From Palsa-601 sp963801185 (GTDB lineage Bacteria > Actinomycetota > Acidimicrobiia > Acidimicrobiales > Bog-793): a stretch of DNA of 64,000 bases. The translations under genes and the position numbers were made by a program. Within the stretch, counting starts at the first letter, position 1. Each line of letters begins with the position of its first letter. Where the stretch lies: assembly GCA_963801185.1 (NCBI GenBank), contig CAWDDW010000001.1:124001-188000 (forward strand), written 5' to 3'. Positions 8,256 to 17,042 of this stretch are shown here, one piece after another. The notes under the pieces are model-generated. The model was given only the letters and a program-made list of their open reading frames with translations. It was not told where the DNA came from and searched no databases.

Positions 8256-8897
8256 TCAGAAGGGCGCCATGTCAATCGGCAAGGGGGAGTCCGAGCGGCC
8301 GCCGACCCAGGCGAGCAGGCGCGCCCGCTGGGCGAGGTCACCGATCCGACCGGGCAGCGCCTCGAGCACGTCCGCGAGTGCTCCGGCGACGAACTCCGCC
8401 GGCCAGTCCGACGACTCGTATCCGAGGCCGAGATCGACGTGGTGGAACTCGACCTCGCGCAGGCGGCGAGCCGGGAGGCTCGTGCACGGAGCGACTTGAC
8501 CGCTCATGAGCGTCCAAGTGCCGGACCATGTGCCGAGATCGGCGGCGGAAAAGGCGGTGTCGAGGCGCCGAGCCGTGGAACGGACGTCGTTCACGATCGA
8601 GGCAGACGAGCGGGCTGCGCCGGCCTCGATCTCTCCTGTCCGCTGTGGAGCGCCGCTGGCGTATTGCGATACCTGCTGACCCTCGCCTGCGGCTTCGAGG
8701 ATCCGCACGAAGGAGTCAGCGTTGCGAGCGACGTGGGTGAGCACATGCGCAACGGTCCAGCCGGGGAGGCGGCTCGGACGCCTGACGACGACCTCGTCTA
8801 CGACTTCGAGCCGCTCGAACAGTCGCTCGTGAGAGGCGCGGCATGCTGCCACCACGTCTGTGGGCGGCCTGCCGGGAACGGCCCCGTTGTCGGTCAT
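8256..8897 (-). CDS. Mycothiol-dependent maleylpyruvate isomerase-family (DinB-fold) protein
   Basis: This 213-aa DinB/MDMPI-type protein has the hallmark LPGWTVAHVLTHVARNADS near residue 45, whose histidine contributes to the metal site, and REVEFHHVDLGLGY near residue 145, which supplies further histidines. Family members use mycothiol as thiol cofactor for isomerisation or detoxification in actinobacteria. The exact reaction is unknown. It is convergent with the carrier-protein operon and stands 61 bases ahead of nadA on the same strand, so it could be transcribed divergently from nothing else nearby. No special regulatory signal was seen. Confidence 0.83.
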   Translation of the reverse strand: MTDNGAVPGRPPTDVVAACRASHERLFERLEVVDEVVVRRPSRLPGWTVAHVLTHVARNADSFVRILEAAGEGQQVSQYASGAPQRTGEIEAGAARSSASIVNDVRSTARRLDTAFSAADLGTWSGTWTLMSGQVAPCTSLPARRLREVEFHHVDLGLGYESSDWPAEFVAGALADVLEALPGRIGDLAQRARLLAWVGGRSDSPLPIDMAPF

Positions 8898-8958
8898 GAG
8901 CGAGAGTTTCGCCGCGTCGCCGCCCGGGAGCCTGGTGATCCACCCGCCGACGGCTTGG

Positions 8959-10083
8959 TCACGCGATGTCCAGCATCCGCCCGAGCGCCACTCGTGCCTC
9001 CGAGGCGGTCGCCTGATCGACGGTGATCCTGTTGCGCACCACTCCCTCTGCGAGCCCCTTGAGAACCCACGCGAGATGTGGCAGGTCGATGCGGGACATG
9101 GTCGAGCAAGGGCATACGAGCGGGTCGAGCGACAGGACCGTGCGATCGGTGTACTCGCGCGCCAAACGGTCGACTAGGTGGATCTCGGTCCCTACGGCGA
9201 TGACCGAAGCGGGCTCGGCCGCGGCCACCGCGCTGATAATGAAGTCGGTCGAACCGACCTGGTCGGCCAGCTCGACAACCTCGTGGGAGCACTCGGGATG
9301 AGCGATCACGATGCCGCCGGGATGCTCGTTCCGGAAGGCAGCGACATGAGCGGTCGAGAAACGCTGGTGCACCGAGCAGTGCCCCTTCCACAACAGGAGC
9401 GTCGACTCCTTGACGACGCGCTCCTCGAGGCCTCCGAGGGCAAAGTGGGGGTCGACCACCGCCATGTCAGCCGCGTCGTAACCGAGCTGGAAGCCGGTGT
9501 TGCGACCGAGATGCTGGTCGGGAAAGAAGAGGACCTTGTCACCGCGCCCGCCACGTACTTCGCTCGCACCATCGAGACCGAGGGCCCACCTGAGGATTGC
9601 CCGGGCGTTGGACGAGGTGCAGACGGCACCTCCGTGGCGGCCGACGAACGCCTTCAGGGCCGCCGAGGAGTTCATGTATGTGACCGGCACGACGCGGTCG
9701 GTGTCGGTCACGACGGAGAGCTCTGCCCAGATCTGCTCGACCTGCTCCTCGTCGGCCATGTCGGCCATGGAGCAGCCGGCATTCAGGTCCGGCAGGAGCA
9801 CCTGCTGGTGCTCAGCGGTGAGGATGTCGGCGGACTCGGCCATGAAGTGGACTCCGCAGAAGACGACGAATTCCGCGTCGTGCTGGTCAGCCGCGTAGCG
9901 AGAGAGGCCGAAGGAGTCCCCCCGGGCGTCGGCGAACCGGATGACCTCGGATCGTTGGTAGTGATGCCCGAGGATGACGAGTCGGGTTCCAAGGCGCGCC
10001 CTTGCGGCAGCGACCCGAGCTGCTAGCTCATCTGATGGCGCCCGTGTGTACTCGTCCGGTAGCCGTGTCTGGAGACGGAGCAT
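8959..10083 (-). CDS. nadA: Quinolinate synthase
   Basis: NadA condenses iminoaspartate with dihydroxyacetone phosphate to quinolinate, the first ring of NAD biosynthesis, using a 4Fe-4S cluster. The 374-aa product shows VILGHHYQRSEV at the N-terminus and the three cluster cysteines in VVFCGVHFMAE, AHPECSHEVV and PLVCPCSTMSRIDL. ATG 10083 is chosen because AGGGAG sits just upstream and the family N-terminus fits; a longer in-frame reading reaches back into the uvrC leader but looks non-coding. nadB and nadC are not adjacent. The gene is divergent from uvrC, with about 125 bp between starts. Confidence 0.93.
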   Translation of the reverse strand: MLRLQTRLPDEYTRAPSDELAARVAAARARLGTRLVILGHHYQRSEVIRFADARGDSFGLSRYAADQHDAEFVVFCGVHFMAESADILTAEHQQVLLPDLNAGCSMADMADEEQVEQIWAELSVVTDTDRVVPVTYMNSSAALKAFVGRHGGAVCTSSNARAILRWALGLDGASEVRGGRGDKVLFFPDQHLGRNTGFQLGYDAADMAVVDPHFALGGLEERVVKESTLLLWKGHCSVHQRFSTAHVAAFRNEHPGGIVIAHPECSHEVVELADQVGSTDFIISAVAAAEPASVIAVGTEIHLVDRLAREYTDRTVLSLDPLVCPCSTMSRIDLPHLAWVLKGLAEGVVRNRITVDQATASEARVALGRMLDIA

Positions 10084-10207
10084 GGGACTCCCTGATGTAC
10101 GCCTCGCTAAACGGCCGGCGGGGACAGCCTGGTCGCCCATCCGCGGGTTTGTCGGCCACGAAGCGGAATGCCCGCCGGGGTACCAGGCCGGCGTAGCCTC
10201 CACTGTA

Positions 10208-12145
10208 GTGCTCGAACGTCCCCAAGCCATCCCGGACGCACCGGGGTCCTACCAGTTCAAGGACTCGGACGGACGTGTCATCTACGTGGGCAAGGCTCGT
10301 TCGTTGCGGAGCCGCCTCTCGAACTACTTCGCTGACCCGCGAACACTCCATCCGCGGACCGCTCAGATGATGGAGAGGGCGGCCTCGGTCGAGTGGATCG
10401 TCGTACAGAACGACGTCGAAGCGCTGATGCTCAAGTTCAGCTTGATCAAGACGCACAGACCTCGCTTCAACGTCCGTCTCGTCGACGACAAGAGCTACCC
10501 CTACCTGGCCGTCACGGTGGGGGAGCCCTGGCCGAGGGCGACTGTCATGCGGGGAGCGAAGCGCAAGGATACGCGTTACTTCGGGCCGTACGCTCACGCG
10601 TACGCCATCCGCGAGACGCTCGACCTGCTCCTGCGGTCCTTCCCGATCCGGACCTGCTCAGACGCGAAGATGCGCAGGCACGAGCTCCTGGGCAAACCCT
10701 GCCTGATGCATCACATCGAACGGTGCGCGGCACCGTGTGTCGGGGCAATCGACCGGGAGCGGTATATGGAGCTGGTGGGGGAGTTGATGGCGTTTCTCGA
10801 GGGAGACACCAAGCCGATCGTGAGCCGCCTCGAGGCAGAGATGCGGGCGGCGGCCTCGGAGCTCGAGTTCGAGCGGGCCGCGAGGCTGCGCGACCGGCTC
10901 GCCTCGGTTCGCCTCGCGATCGAGCGCCAGCAGATGGTCACCGACACCCCGGAGAACCTGGACGTCATCGCGATCGCCGAGGACGAGCTCGTGGCGGCCG
11001 TCCAGGTCCTGCACATTCGGCGGGGCCGCGTTGTCGGCCGGCACGGGTTCGTTCTCGAAAAGGTCGAGCCGCTCACCGAGGGCCAGCTGATCGCCCGAAT
11101 CCTCGAGCAGCACTACGCGGAGACGCCAATCGGGATCCCGAAGACGCTCCTCGTTCCGGTGCTGCCCGAGGAGGTCTCGACCTACGAGGAGTGGCTGTCG
11201 CGCACCCGCGGAGGCCCGGTATGGATCAGGGTGCCGCAGCGCGGGCGCAAGCGGGAGCTGCTCGAGATGGCGCGCCAGAACGCCGCCGAGCAGTTGAACC
11301 GCCACCGGCTGAGGCGCTCCTCGGACCTGACGAGCCGTGCCATCGCGATCGAACAGCTCCAAGAAGCGCTCGGGCTGAGCGAGGCGCCCCTGCGGATCGA
11401 GTGCTACGACATGAGCCACCTACAGGGGTCCGATTACGTGGGCTCAATGGTCGTGCTCGAGGACGGCTTGCCGAAGCGCTCGGACTACCGGCGCTTCAAG
11501 GTCTCGGCAGTTCAGGGGAACGACGATTACGGCGCCATGCACGAAGTGCTCTCGCGGAGGCTCAACCATCTTCTCGTGACCGAGGGTCCGGGCGGTGGCC
11601 CCGCGGCAGAGGTGCCCGAGGACCTCGAGGAGATCGGTCGGCGCAGGCGGCGCGCCTCGCGGTTCGCGTACCCGCCGCAGTTGCTCCTCATCGACGGTGG
11701 CAAGGGTCAGCTGAACGTCGCGGTCAACGTGCTCGACGAGCTAGGTCTGTCGGAGAAGGTGGCAGTCGCGTCGCTCGCGAAGCGACTCGAGGAGGTGTTC
11801 GTCCCGGGCCGCGCCGAGCCGATCGTCATCGCGCGCGACTCCGAGGCGATCTACCTGCTGCAACAGGCCCGCGACGAGGCGCACCGGTTCGCAATCGGAT
11901 TTCACCGGGAGCTGCGAGGAAAGCGGATGACCCGCTCAGTACTCGACGGCGTGCCCGGGCTCGGCCCGACGAGGCGCAAGCGCCTACTCCGCGAGCTCGG
12001 GAGCGTGAAGGCCGTCCAGGCCGCCTCGGCTCAGGACTTGCGGGCCCTACCGTGGTTGCCCGAGAAGGTGGCAGACGCGGTATACGACCATCTCCATTCG
12101 AGTCGCCTCGGCCGGCTGCCGTCGCCAGGCAGCGCCACGTCGTGA
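10208..12145 (+). CDS. uvrC: Excinuclease ABC subunit C
   Basis: UvrC makes the dual incisions of nucleotide excision repair. The 645-aa product shows the GIY-YIG nuclease (GSYQFKDSDGRVIYVGKA), a UVR/UvrB-binding helix pair (ASELEFERAARLRDRLASV), the RNase H-like nuclease (ECYDMSHLQGSDYVGSMV, LLIDGGKGQLNVAV) and C-terminal helix-hairpin-helix motifs (VPGLGPTRRKRLLRELGS). GTG 10208 begins the family homology; the frame is open further upstream across the nadA 5' end but that is not conserved. TAGCCT lies 8 bases ahead of the GTG, so a leaderless or near-leaderless mRNA is possible. The stop is shared with the next start as GTGA. Confidence 0.94.
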   Translation: MLERPQAIPDAPGSYQFKDSDGRVIYVGKARSLRSRLSNYFADPRTLHPRTAQMMERAASVEWIVVQNDVEALMLKFSLIKTHRPRFNVRLVDDKSYPYLAVTVGEPWPRATVMRGAKRKDTRYFGPYAHAYAIRETLDLLLRSFPIRTCSDAKMRRHELLGKPCLMHHIERCAAPCVGAIDRERYMELVGELMAFLEGDTKPIVSRLEAEMRAAASELEFERAARLRDRLASVRLAIERQQMVTDTPENLDVIAIAEDELVAAVQVLHIRRGRVVGRHGFVLEKVEPLTEGQLIARILEQHYAETPIGIPKTLLVPVLPEEVSTYEEWLSRTRGGPVWIRVPQRGRKRELLEMARQNAAEQLNRHRLRRSSDLTSRAIAIEQLQEALGLSEAPLRIECYDMSHLQGSDYVGSMVVLEDGLPKRSDYRRFKVSAVQGNDDYGAMHEVLSRRLNHLLVTEGPGGGPAAEVPEDLEEIGRRRRRASRFAYPPQLLLIDGGKGQLNVAVNVLDELGLSEKVAVASLAKRLEEVFVPGRAEPIVIARDSEAIYLLQQARDEAHRFAIGFHRELRGKRMTRSVLDGVPGLGPTRRKRLLRELGSVKAVQAASAQDLRALPWLPEKVADAVYDHLHSSRLGRLPSPGSATS

Positions 12146-12927
12146 CCGGCGTGGAGAGCCGAGGAGCCGAACCTGGGCCGCCCGCCACCGACTGGGACGC
12201 CATCGCGCCGTGGTGGCGGGAGACGTTCTCGAACGGTGCGGACCTCGAGTACGAGCTGCAGATCCTGCCAGTGGCGGCATCCCACCTTGCCGGGCGCGAG
12301 CGAATCCTCGACGTCGGGACCGGCGAGGGGCAGCTCGCGAGGCGGCTTGTCACCAACGTGCCCCCGCCCACGCTCGTAGCGGGCATCGATCCCTACTTCC
12401 GGCAGCTGGCGAACGCGCTGGAGCAGGGCGGGGGGCCCGTCTATGCGCAGGCACGCGGGGAGCAACTGCCGTTCCCGGCAGGCGCGTTCGACGGAGTCGT
12501 CTGCTGCCTTGTCATCGAGCATGCTGACGATCCCGACGCCGTGCTGGCTGAGATGGTTCGCGTGCTCGCGCCGGGCGGCGTTCTCCTGCTGCTCATCAAC
12601 CACCCGGTGGTGCAGGGCCCCGGCAGTGGTTTCGTCGACGACCGGGTGCTCGACGAGCGCTACTGGCGGATCGGGCCGTACCTCACCGAGCAGGTGGTGG
12701 TGGAGGAGGTCGACCCCGGCGTGCCGGTCCGTTTCTCCCACCGGCCCCTTTCGGGATACATCAACCCGTTGTGCGACGCAGGGCTCGTGCTCACGCGTCT
12801 CGAGGAGCCGGAGCCGCCGCTCGAGTTCCTGAGTGACTCGTACGACCTGTCGCTCGAGCGCGCGATGCCCCGCCTCTGCCTCATGTGCTTCGAACACCGT
12901 GTCCCGACCGCAGGGGTGGGACAATGA
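12142..12927 (+). CDS. Class I SAM-dependent methyltransferase
   Basis: The 261-aa product has the Rossmann-fold SAM-binding signature ILDVGTGEGQLARRL (motif I), an acidic motif II end in AGIDPYFRQLA, and the post-motif strand FDGVVCCLVIEHADDPDAVL typical of methyltransferase domain 11. The C-terminal half, including RFSHRPLSGYINPLCDAG, also matches small-molecule methyltransferases. The substrate is unknown. It is inserted between uvrC and rapZ, with a GTGA overlap on the uvrC side and a 7-nt gap before rapZ, so it belongs to the same transcription unit. It could act in nucleotide or cofactor metabolism, but nothing in the sequence decides. Confidence 0.85.
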   Translation: MTGVESRGAEPGPPATDWDAIAPWWRETFSNGADLEYELQILPVAASHLAGRERILDVGTGEGQLARRLVTNVPPPTLVAGIDPYFRQLANALEQGGGPVYAQARGEQLPFPAGAFDGVVCCLVIEHADDPDAVLAEMVRVLAPGGVLLLLINHPVVQGPGSGFVDDRVLDERYWRIGPYLTEQVVVEEVDPGVPVRFSHRPLSGYINPLCDAGLVLTRLEEPEPPLEFLSDSYDLSLERAMPRLCLMCFEHRVPTAGVGQ

Positions 12928-12934
12928 TCTGATC

Positions 12935-13792
12935 ATGGCGGAGTACCTGTTCTTGGTAGGAATGTCCGGTGCCGGCCGCTCGACGGCCGCGGCCACGCTC
13001 GAGGACCGCGACTGGTTCGTGATCGACAACCTCCCGCCGGCGCTGCTCGGGAAGGTTGCCGAGCTAGCCAACCAGCCCGGATCGGAGTACGAGCGCCTCT
13101 GCCTCGTAGCGGGCAGGGGCGGTTACGAAGGGATCGCCGAGCTGCCGATCGCGATCGCGTCGCTGCGAGCATCGGGTGCACGAGTCAGGGTGCTGTACCT
13201 CGAGGCCCCGGACGACGTTCTCGTGCGCAGATACGAAGGGACGCGTAGGCGTCATCCGATCGAGACCGAGAGCGGCATCCTCGACGCTGTACGCCAGGAG
13301 CGGCTGCTTCTCGCCGGGTTGCGTGATGACGCCGATCTCGTCCTCGACACCGGTGACCTCAACGTTCACCAGCTCCGCGACCGGATCATCGAGCTCGTGG
13401 AGGATGCTCAGCCAGGTGCCAGCATGGAGACGACGGTGGTCTCGTTCGGTTTCAAGCACGGGATACCGCTCGACGTGGACCTCGTGTTCGACTGCCGTTT
13501 CTTGCCCAACCCGCACTGGGTGCCCGAGCTCCGCCCGCTGACGGGCCTCGACGAGAAGGTGCGGGAGTACGTCATGGCCGCGCCGGAGACGACGCTTCTG
13601 CTCGATCGCCTCGAGAGCCTTTTCGAGCTGCTGCTGCCGGCGTACGCAAGGGAGGGCAAGTCCTACCTCTCGGTGGCGATCGGCTGCACCGGTGGGCACC
13701 ACCGATCGGTGGTCCTGGCCGAGGAGATGGGAAAGATGATGCGCCGCCACGGTTACGAGCCTTCGGTCCACCACCGGGACATCTCGCGTTGA
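12935..13792 (+). CDS. rapZ: RapZ/YvcJ-family nucleotide-binding protein
   Basis: This P-loop protein of the RapZ family (285 aa) binds ATP/GTP. In Gram-negatives it tunes amino-sugar metabolism through small RNAs, while the actinobacterial role is less clear. The Walker A variant is VGMSGAGRSTAAATL at the N-terminus, and the highly conserved C-terminal signature IGCTGGHHRSVVLAEEMG is intact, as are FDCRFLPNPHW and VSFGFKHGIPLDVDLV. ATG 12935 starts directly at the family N-terminus (MAEYLFLVGMSG). The gene overlaps the start of yvcK by 4 nt (TTGA), which is the usual conserved pairing. Confidence 0.93.
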   Translation: MAEYLFLVGMSGAGRSTAAATLEDRDWFVIDNLPPALLGKVAELANQPGSEYERLCLVAGRGGYEGIAELPIAIASLRASGARVRVLYLEAPDDVLVRRYEGTRRRHPIETESGILDAVRQERLLLAGLRDDADLVLDTGDLNVHQLRDRIIELVEDAQPGASMETTVVSFGFKHGIPLDVDLVFDCRFLPNPHWVPELRPLTGLDEKVREYVMAAPETTLLLDRLESLFELLLPAYAREGKSYLSVAIGCTGGHHRSVVLAEEMGKMMRRHGYEPSVHHRDISR

Positions 13793-14703
13793 GCGGCGCA
13801 GGTCACAAGTCAGGGCCCCGGGTGGTCGCGATCGGCGGCGGCCACGGCGCAGCTCAGACCCTTAGGGCACTGAGGCGCTACGCGGGCGACATCACAGCCG
13901 TCATCTCCGTGGCTGACGACGGCGGCTCGAGTGGAAGGTTGCGGGAGGAGCTGGGAATACCCGCGCCCGGGGACCTACGGCGTTGCATCGGCGCGCTCTT
14001 GCCGGAGGGGTCGCCGTTCGTAGAGGCCTTGGAGCATCGCTTCGACTCCGGCGAGCTGGCCGGACATCCTTTCGGCAATTTGCTGATCGTCTCTCTCGCA
14101 GCGGCGAAAGGCGACTTCGCAGCAGGGGTCGCCGAGGCGGCTCGCTTGCTCGGCGCGGTCGGTCGAGTCCTCCCGGCAACTGTCGATCCGGTCGTGCTGA
14201 AGGGCTTCGGGGTCGGCGGAGAGGTTTCCGGCCAGGTGCAGATCAAGCGGCAGGGCGGGATCTCGCGGGTCGAAATCGTCCCGGCTGACGCGTCGCCGCC
14301 GCAGGAGGCTCTGGAGGCGCTGTGGGCGGCGGATCAGATCGTGATCGGCCCGGGCTCGTTGTTCACGAGCGTGCTGGCGGCAGCTGCTGTGCCGGCGTTG
14401 CGGGCGGCGATCGCCGAGAGCACGGCGCAGCGGGTCTACGTCTCGAACCTGCGCGAGCAGCGACCGGAGACCACGGGCTACGACGTGGCTGCCCACGTCC
14501 GGGCGCTCGTTGATCACGGCCTCGTGGTGGATGTTGTCCTCGCAGACGCGTCGGCTCTCAAGATCGGTGAGGTGCCCGGTGAGGTCGTCGTCGAGCTCGC
14601 TCATCTGGCAGGCCCCGACCTCGTAGCCCACGACCCCGAGCTGCTCGCTCGTGCCCTTTCGGCGCTGGCTCTTGCAGGAATGGGCTGCGCTGGGGAAAAG
14701 TGA
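13789..14703 (+). CDS. yvcK: YvcK/CofD-like gluconeogenesis factor
   Basis: The product is a 304-aa YvcK-family protein that binds UDP-sugars and is required for normal cell-wall metabolism on gluconeogenic carbon. The N-terminal VVAIGGGHGAAQTLRALR, the SVADDGGSSGRLREELGIPAPGDLRRC block and GPGSLFTSVLAAAAVP are diagnostic of the CofD-like family. TTG 13789 overlaps the rapZ stop. In most actinobacteria whiA follows this gene; here the next gene is gap after 66 bases, so whiA is missing or moved. Confidence 0.92.
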   Translation: MSGAGHKSGPRVVAIGGGHGAAQTLRALRRYAGDITAVISVADDGGSSGRLREELGIPAPGDLRRCIGALLPEGSPFVEALEHRFDSGELAGHPFGNLLIVSLAAAKGDFAAGVAEAARLLGAVGRVLPATVDPVVLKGFGVGGEVSGQVQIKRQGGISRVEIVPADASPPQEALEALWAADQIVIGPGSLFTSVLAAAAVPALRAAIAESTAQRVYVSNLREQRPETTGYDVAAHVRALVDHGLVVDVVLADASALKIGEVPGEVVVELAHLAGPDLVAHDPELLARALSALALAGMGCAGEK

Positions 14704-14769
14704 CGGGGCCAAGGTAACAACCGGGGGCGTTCCGTCGCGTATCGGGGCGTACGCGAAAGAAGGGTGATA

Positions 14770-15822
14770 ATGGCCGTTCGTATCGGAATCAACGGATTCG
14801 GCAGGATCGGGCGCAACTTTCTACGGGCCCTGCTCGAGCGCGACGCCGATGATGAGCGTGCGGGGACGTCGGCTTCCGAGTCGATCGAGCTCGTGGCCGT
14901 CAACGACATCGTGCCGCGCGAGGCGAACGCTCACCTCTTGCAGTACGACTCGACACATGGACGCCTCAGGGAGCAGGTCGAATTGACCGAGGCCGGTATT
15001 CGGGTCGGCAGGCGGGAAGTCGCCCTCTTGGCAGAAAAGGACCCGAAGGCGCTGCCGTGGGGCGAGCTCGGGATCGACGTCGTCATCGAGTCGACCGGGC
15101 GTTTCACCGCTCGTTCGGCTGCCATGTCCCATGTCGAGGCGGGCGCGCGTCGCGTCATCATCTCCGCGCCGGCCAAGGATGCAGATGCCACCTTCGTCGT
15201 GGGCGTGAACGACGACGAGTTCGAACCGGACTCTCACGTGATCGTCTCGAACGCCTCGTGCACGACCAACTGCCTCGTTCCGATGGTGAAAGTGCTGGAG
15301 GACGCCTTCGGGCTCCGCCAAGGGATCATGACGACGGTTCACGCCTACACCAACGATCAGCAGCTACTCGATCTCGGCCGGGACAACCTCCGCCGGGCCC
15401 GTGCCGCTGCCGTCAACATCGTGCCCACCTCGACCGGCGCCGCCCGGGCGACGAGCCTCGTGCTCGGCCAGATGGCCGGCCGGCTCGACGGCCTGTCACT
15501 GAGGGTGCCGGTCGTCGATGGATCGATCACCGACCTGACGGCAGTGCTGAGTGACGGCGTGACCGTCGCTGACGTCAACCAGGCCTTCCGCCAGGCAGCG
15601 GAGTGTGCGCCGCTTTCCGGCGTGCTCGTCTACAGCGAGGCACAGATCGTCTCGAGCGACATCATCGGTACGTCGGCCTCTTGCACGTTCGACTCGACCC
15701 TCACGATCGCGATACCCATCGACGACGACTCGACCCTCGTGAAAGTAATGGGTTGGTACGACAACGAGTGGGGCTATTCCCACCGGCTGATCGACCTGGC
15801 CGTGATCATCGGACGGGCGTGA
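14770..15822 (+). CDS. gap: Glyceraldehyde-3-phosphate dehydrogenase, type I
   Basis: GapA oxidises glyceraldehyde-3-phosphate to 1,3-bisphosphoglycerate with NAD. The 350-aa product has the dinucleotide fold IGINGFGRIGRNFLRAL, the catalytic cysteine in SNASCTTNCLVP and the C-terminal GWYDNEWGYSHRLIDL. An insertion of about ten residues after RALLERDADDE (GTSASESI) is slightly longer than in the usual family. ATG 14770 is preceded by AAGAAGGG at good spacing; GTG 14764 is the alternative. It heads a tight gap-pgk-tpiA glycolytic run, with the pgk start overlapping the stop as GTGA. Confidence 0.95.
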   Translation: MAVRIGINGFGRIGRNFLRALLERDADDERAGTSASESIELVAVNDIVPREANAHLLQYDSTHGRLREQVELTEAGIRVGRREVALLAEKDPKALPWGELGIDVVIESTGRFTARSAAMSHVEAGARRVIISAPAKDADATFVVGVNDDEFEPDSHVIVSNASCTTNCLVPMVKVLEDAFGLRQGIMTTVHAYTNDQQLLDLGRDNLRRARAAAVNIVPTSTGAARATSLVLGQMAGRLDGLSLRVPVVDGSITDLTAVLSDGVTVADVNQAFRQAAECAPLSGVLVYSEAQIVSSDIIGTSASCTFDSTLTIAIPIDDDSTLVKVMGWYDNEWGYSHRLIDLAVIIGRA

Positions 15823-17042
15823 GCAGCAAACGACCAGCTGCCGGACCGCTTCCGGTCCTCGAGGATCTCGGTGATGTCGCGCGCAAGCGGGTTCTCGTCC
15901 GGCTCGACCTGAACGTCCCGCTGGCGGAGGGACCCGGCGGCACGCGAGTCGTCTCCGACGACTTCCGGATCAGGGCGGCATTGCCGACTCTGCGCTACCT
16001 GCTCGACGGCGGTGCTGTCGTGACTGTGGCGACGCACGTAGGACGACCGAAGGGGAAGGAGGATCCCCGGTACGCCGTCGCACCTGTGGCAGCGCGGCTG
16101 GCAGAATTGGGCGCGGCGGTACCAGTGATGGAGAACCTGCGCTTCTCTCCCGGTGAGGAGGGCAATTCGCCGGAACTAGTCGCCGCGCTCGTCAAGGACC
16201 AGGACCTTTTCGTGAACGACGCGTTCGGCGTGATGCACCGGGCCCACGCGTCCGTCGTCGGACCACCGAAGTTCCTGCCGTCGGCGGCCGGCAGGCTCGT
16301 GGAGCGCGAGGTGGCGGCGCTCATGCCGTACCTCGCCGAACCGCCACAGCCCTTCGTCGTCGTCATCGGCGGGGCGAAGGTGGCCGACAAGCTTGGGTTG
16401 CTGCGGAGTCTCTCCGAGCGGGCCGACCGGGTACTTGTCGGCGGTGGGATGGCGTTTACGTTCTTTCACTCTCTCGGGCACCCGACGGGGGACTCGATCC
16501 TCGATCGCAGTGCCCTCGAGGAGTGCCGCGACCTCATTTCGTCATCCTCGGTGCTAATGCTGCCGGTCGACATCGTCGGCGCCGCGCCCGGGCTCGAGCT
16601 CGCCCCGCGAGAGGTGAGCGGTGCGGACGCTGTGGTCGATTCCCGCTCGGACGAGATCAAGGTGTTCGGTCAGGGCCTTCCAGACGGTTGGAGGGGCCTC
16701 GACATCGGGCCCGCCACTGCTGAGCTCTTCCGGGAGGTGATCGTCGCGGCGGGCGCAGTCATCTGGAACGGCCCTGTCGGGGTGTTCGAAGACCCGCGAT
16801 TCGCCCGGGGGACGTTCGATGTCGCCTCGGCGGTCGCGGCTGCGCCGGGCATGACGCTCGTCGGGGGCGGCGACACGGTGGCGGCGCTCGATCGTTTCGG
16901 GCTCGAGGACCGCGTCGACCACATCTCGACCGGTGGTGGGGCCGCGCTCGAGCTGCTCGAGCACGGTGACCTTCCCGGACTGGCCGCGCTTCGCGACTCA
17001 GCTCGTGAGCGGGCCGGCGGCGGCTCGGGGTCGTCGCCGTGA
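15819..17042 (+). CDS. pgk: Phosphoglycerate kinase
   Basis: Pgk transfers phosphate from 1,3-bisphosphoglycerate to ADP. The 407-aa product contains the substrate-binding N-domain blocks VLVRLDLNVPLAEG and THVGRPKGKEDP, the hinge region FVVVIGGAKVADKLGLL, and the nucleotide-binding C-domain motifs VIWNGPVGVFE and LVGGGDTVAAL plus ISTGGGAALELLEH. GTG 15819 overlaps the gap stop by 4 nt, and the 3' end overlaps the tpiA GTG in the same way, so the three enzymes are translationally coupled. Confidence 0.95.
   Translation: MSSKRPAAGPLPVLEDLGDVARKRVLVRLDLNVPLAEGPGGTRVVSDDFRIRAALPTLRYLLDGGAVVTVATHVGRPKGKEDPRYAVAPVAARLAELGAAVPVMENLRFSPGEEGNSPELVAALVKDQDLFVNDAFGVMHRAHASVVGPPKFLPSAAGRLVEREVAALMPYLAEPPQPFVVVIGGAKVADKLGLLRSLSERADRVLVGGGMAFTFFHSLGHPTGDSILDRSALEECRDLISSSSVLMLPVDIVGAAPGLELAPREVSGADAVVDSRSDEIKVFGQGLPDGWRGLDIGPATAELFREVIVAAGAVIWNGPVGVFEDPRFARGTFDVASAVAAAPGMTLVGGGDTVAALDRFGLEDRVDHISTGGGAALELLEHGDLPGLAALRDSARERAGGGSGSSP

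Noticed and set aside
8253..9026. 257-codon plus-strand frame antisense to the DinB-fold gene
   Set aside because: Shadow of the minus-strand gene, which has clear family motifs; the plus-strand reading has none.
10393..12927. 844-codon open frame across uvrC
   Set aside because: The first 580 codons are a shadow of uvrC in another frame; only the part from GTG 12142 is a real methyltransferase gene.
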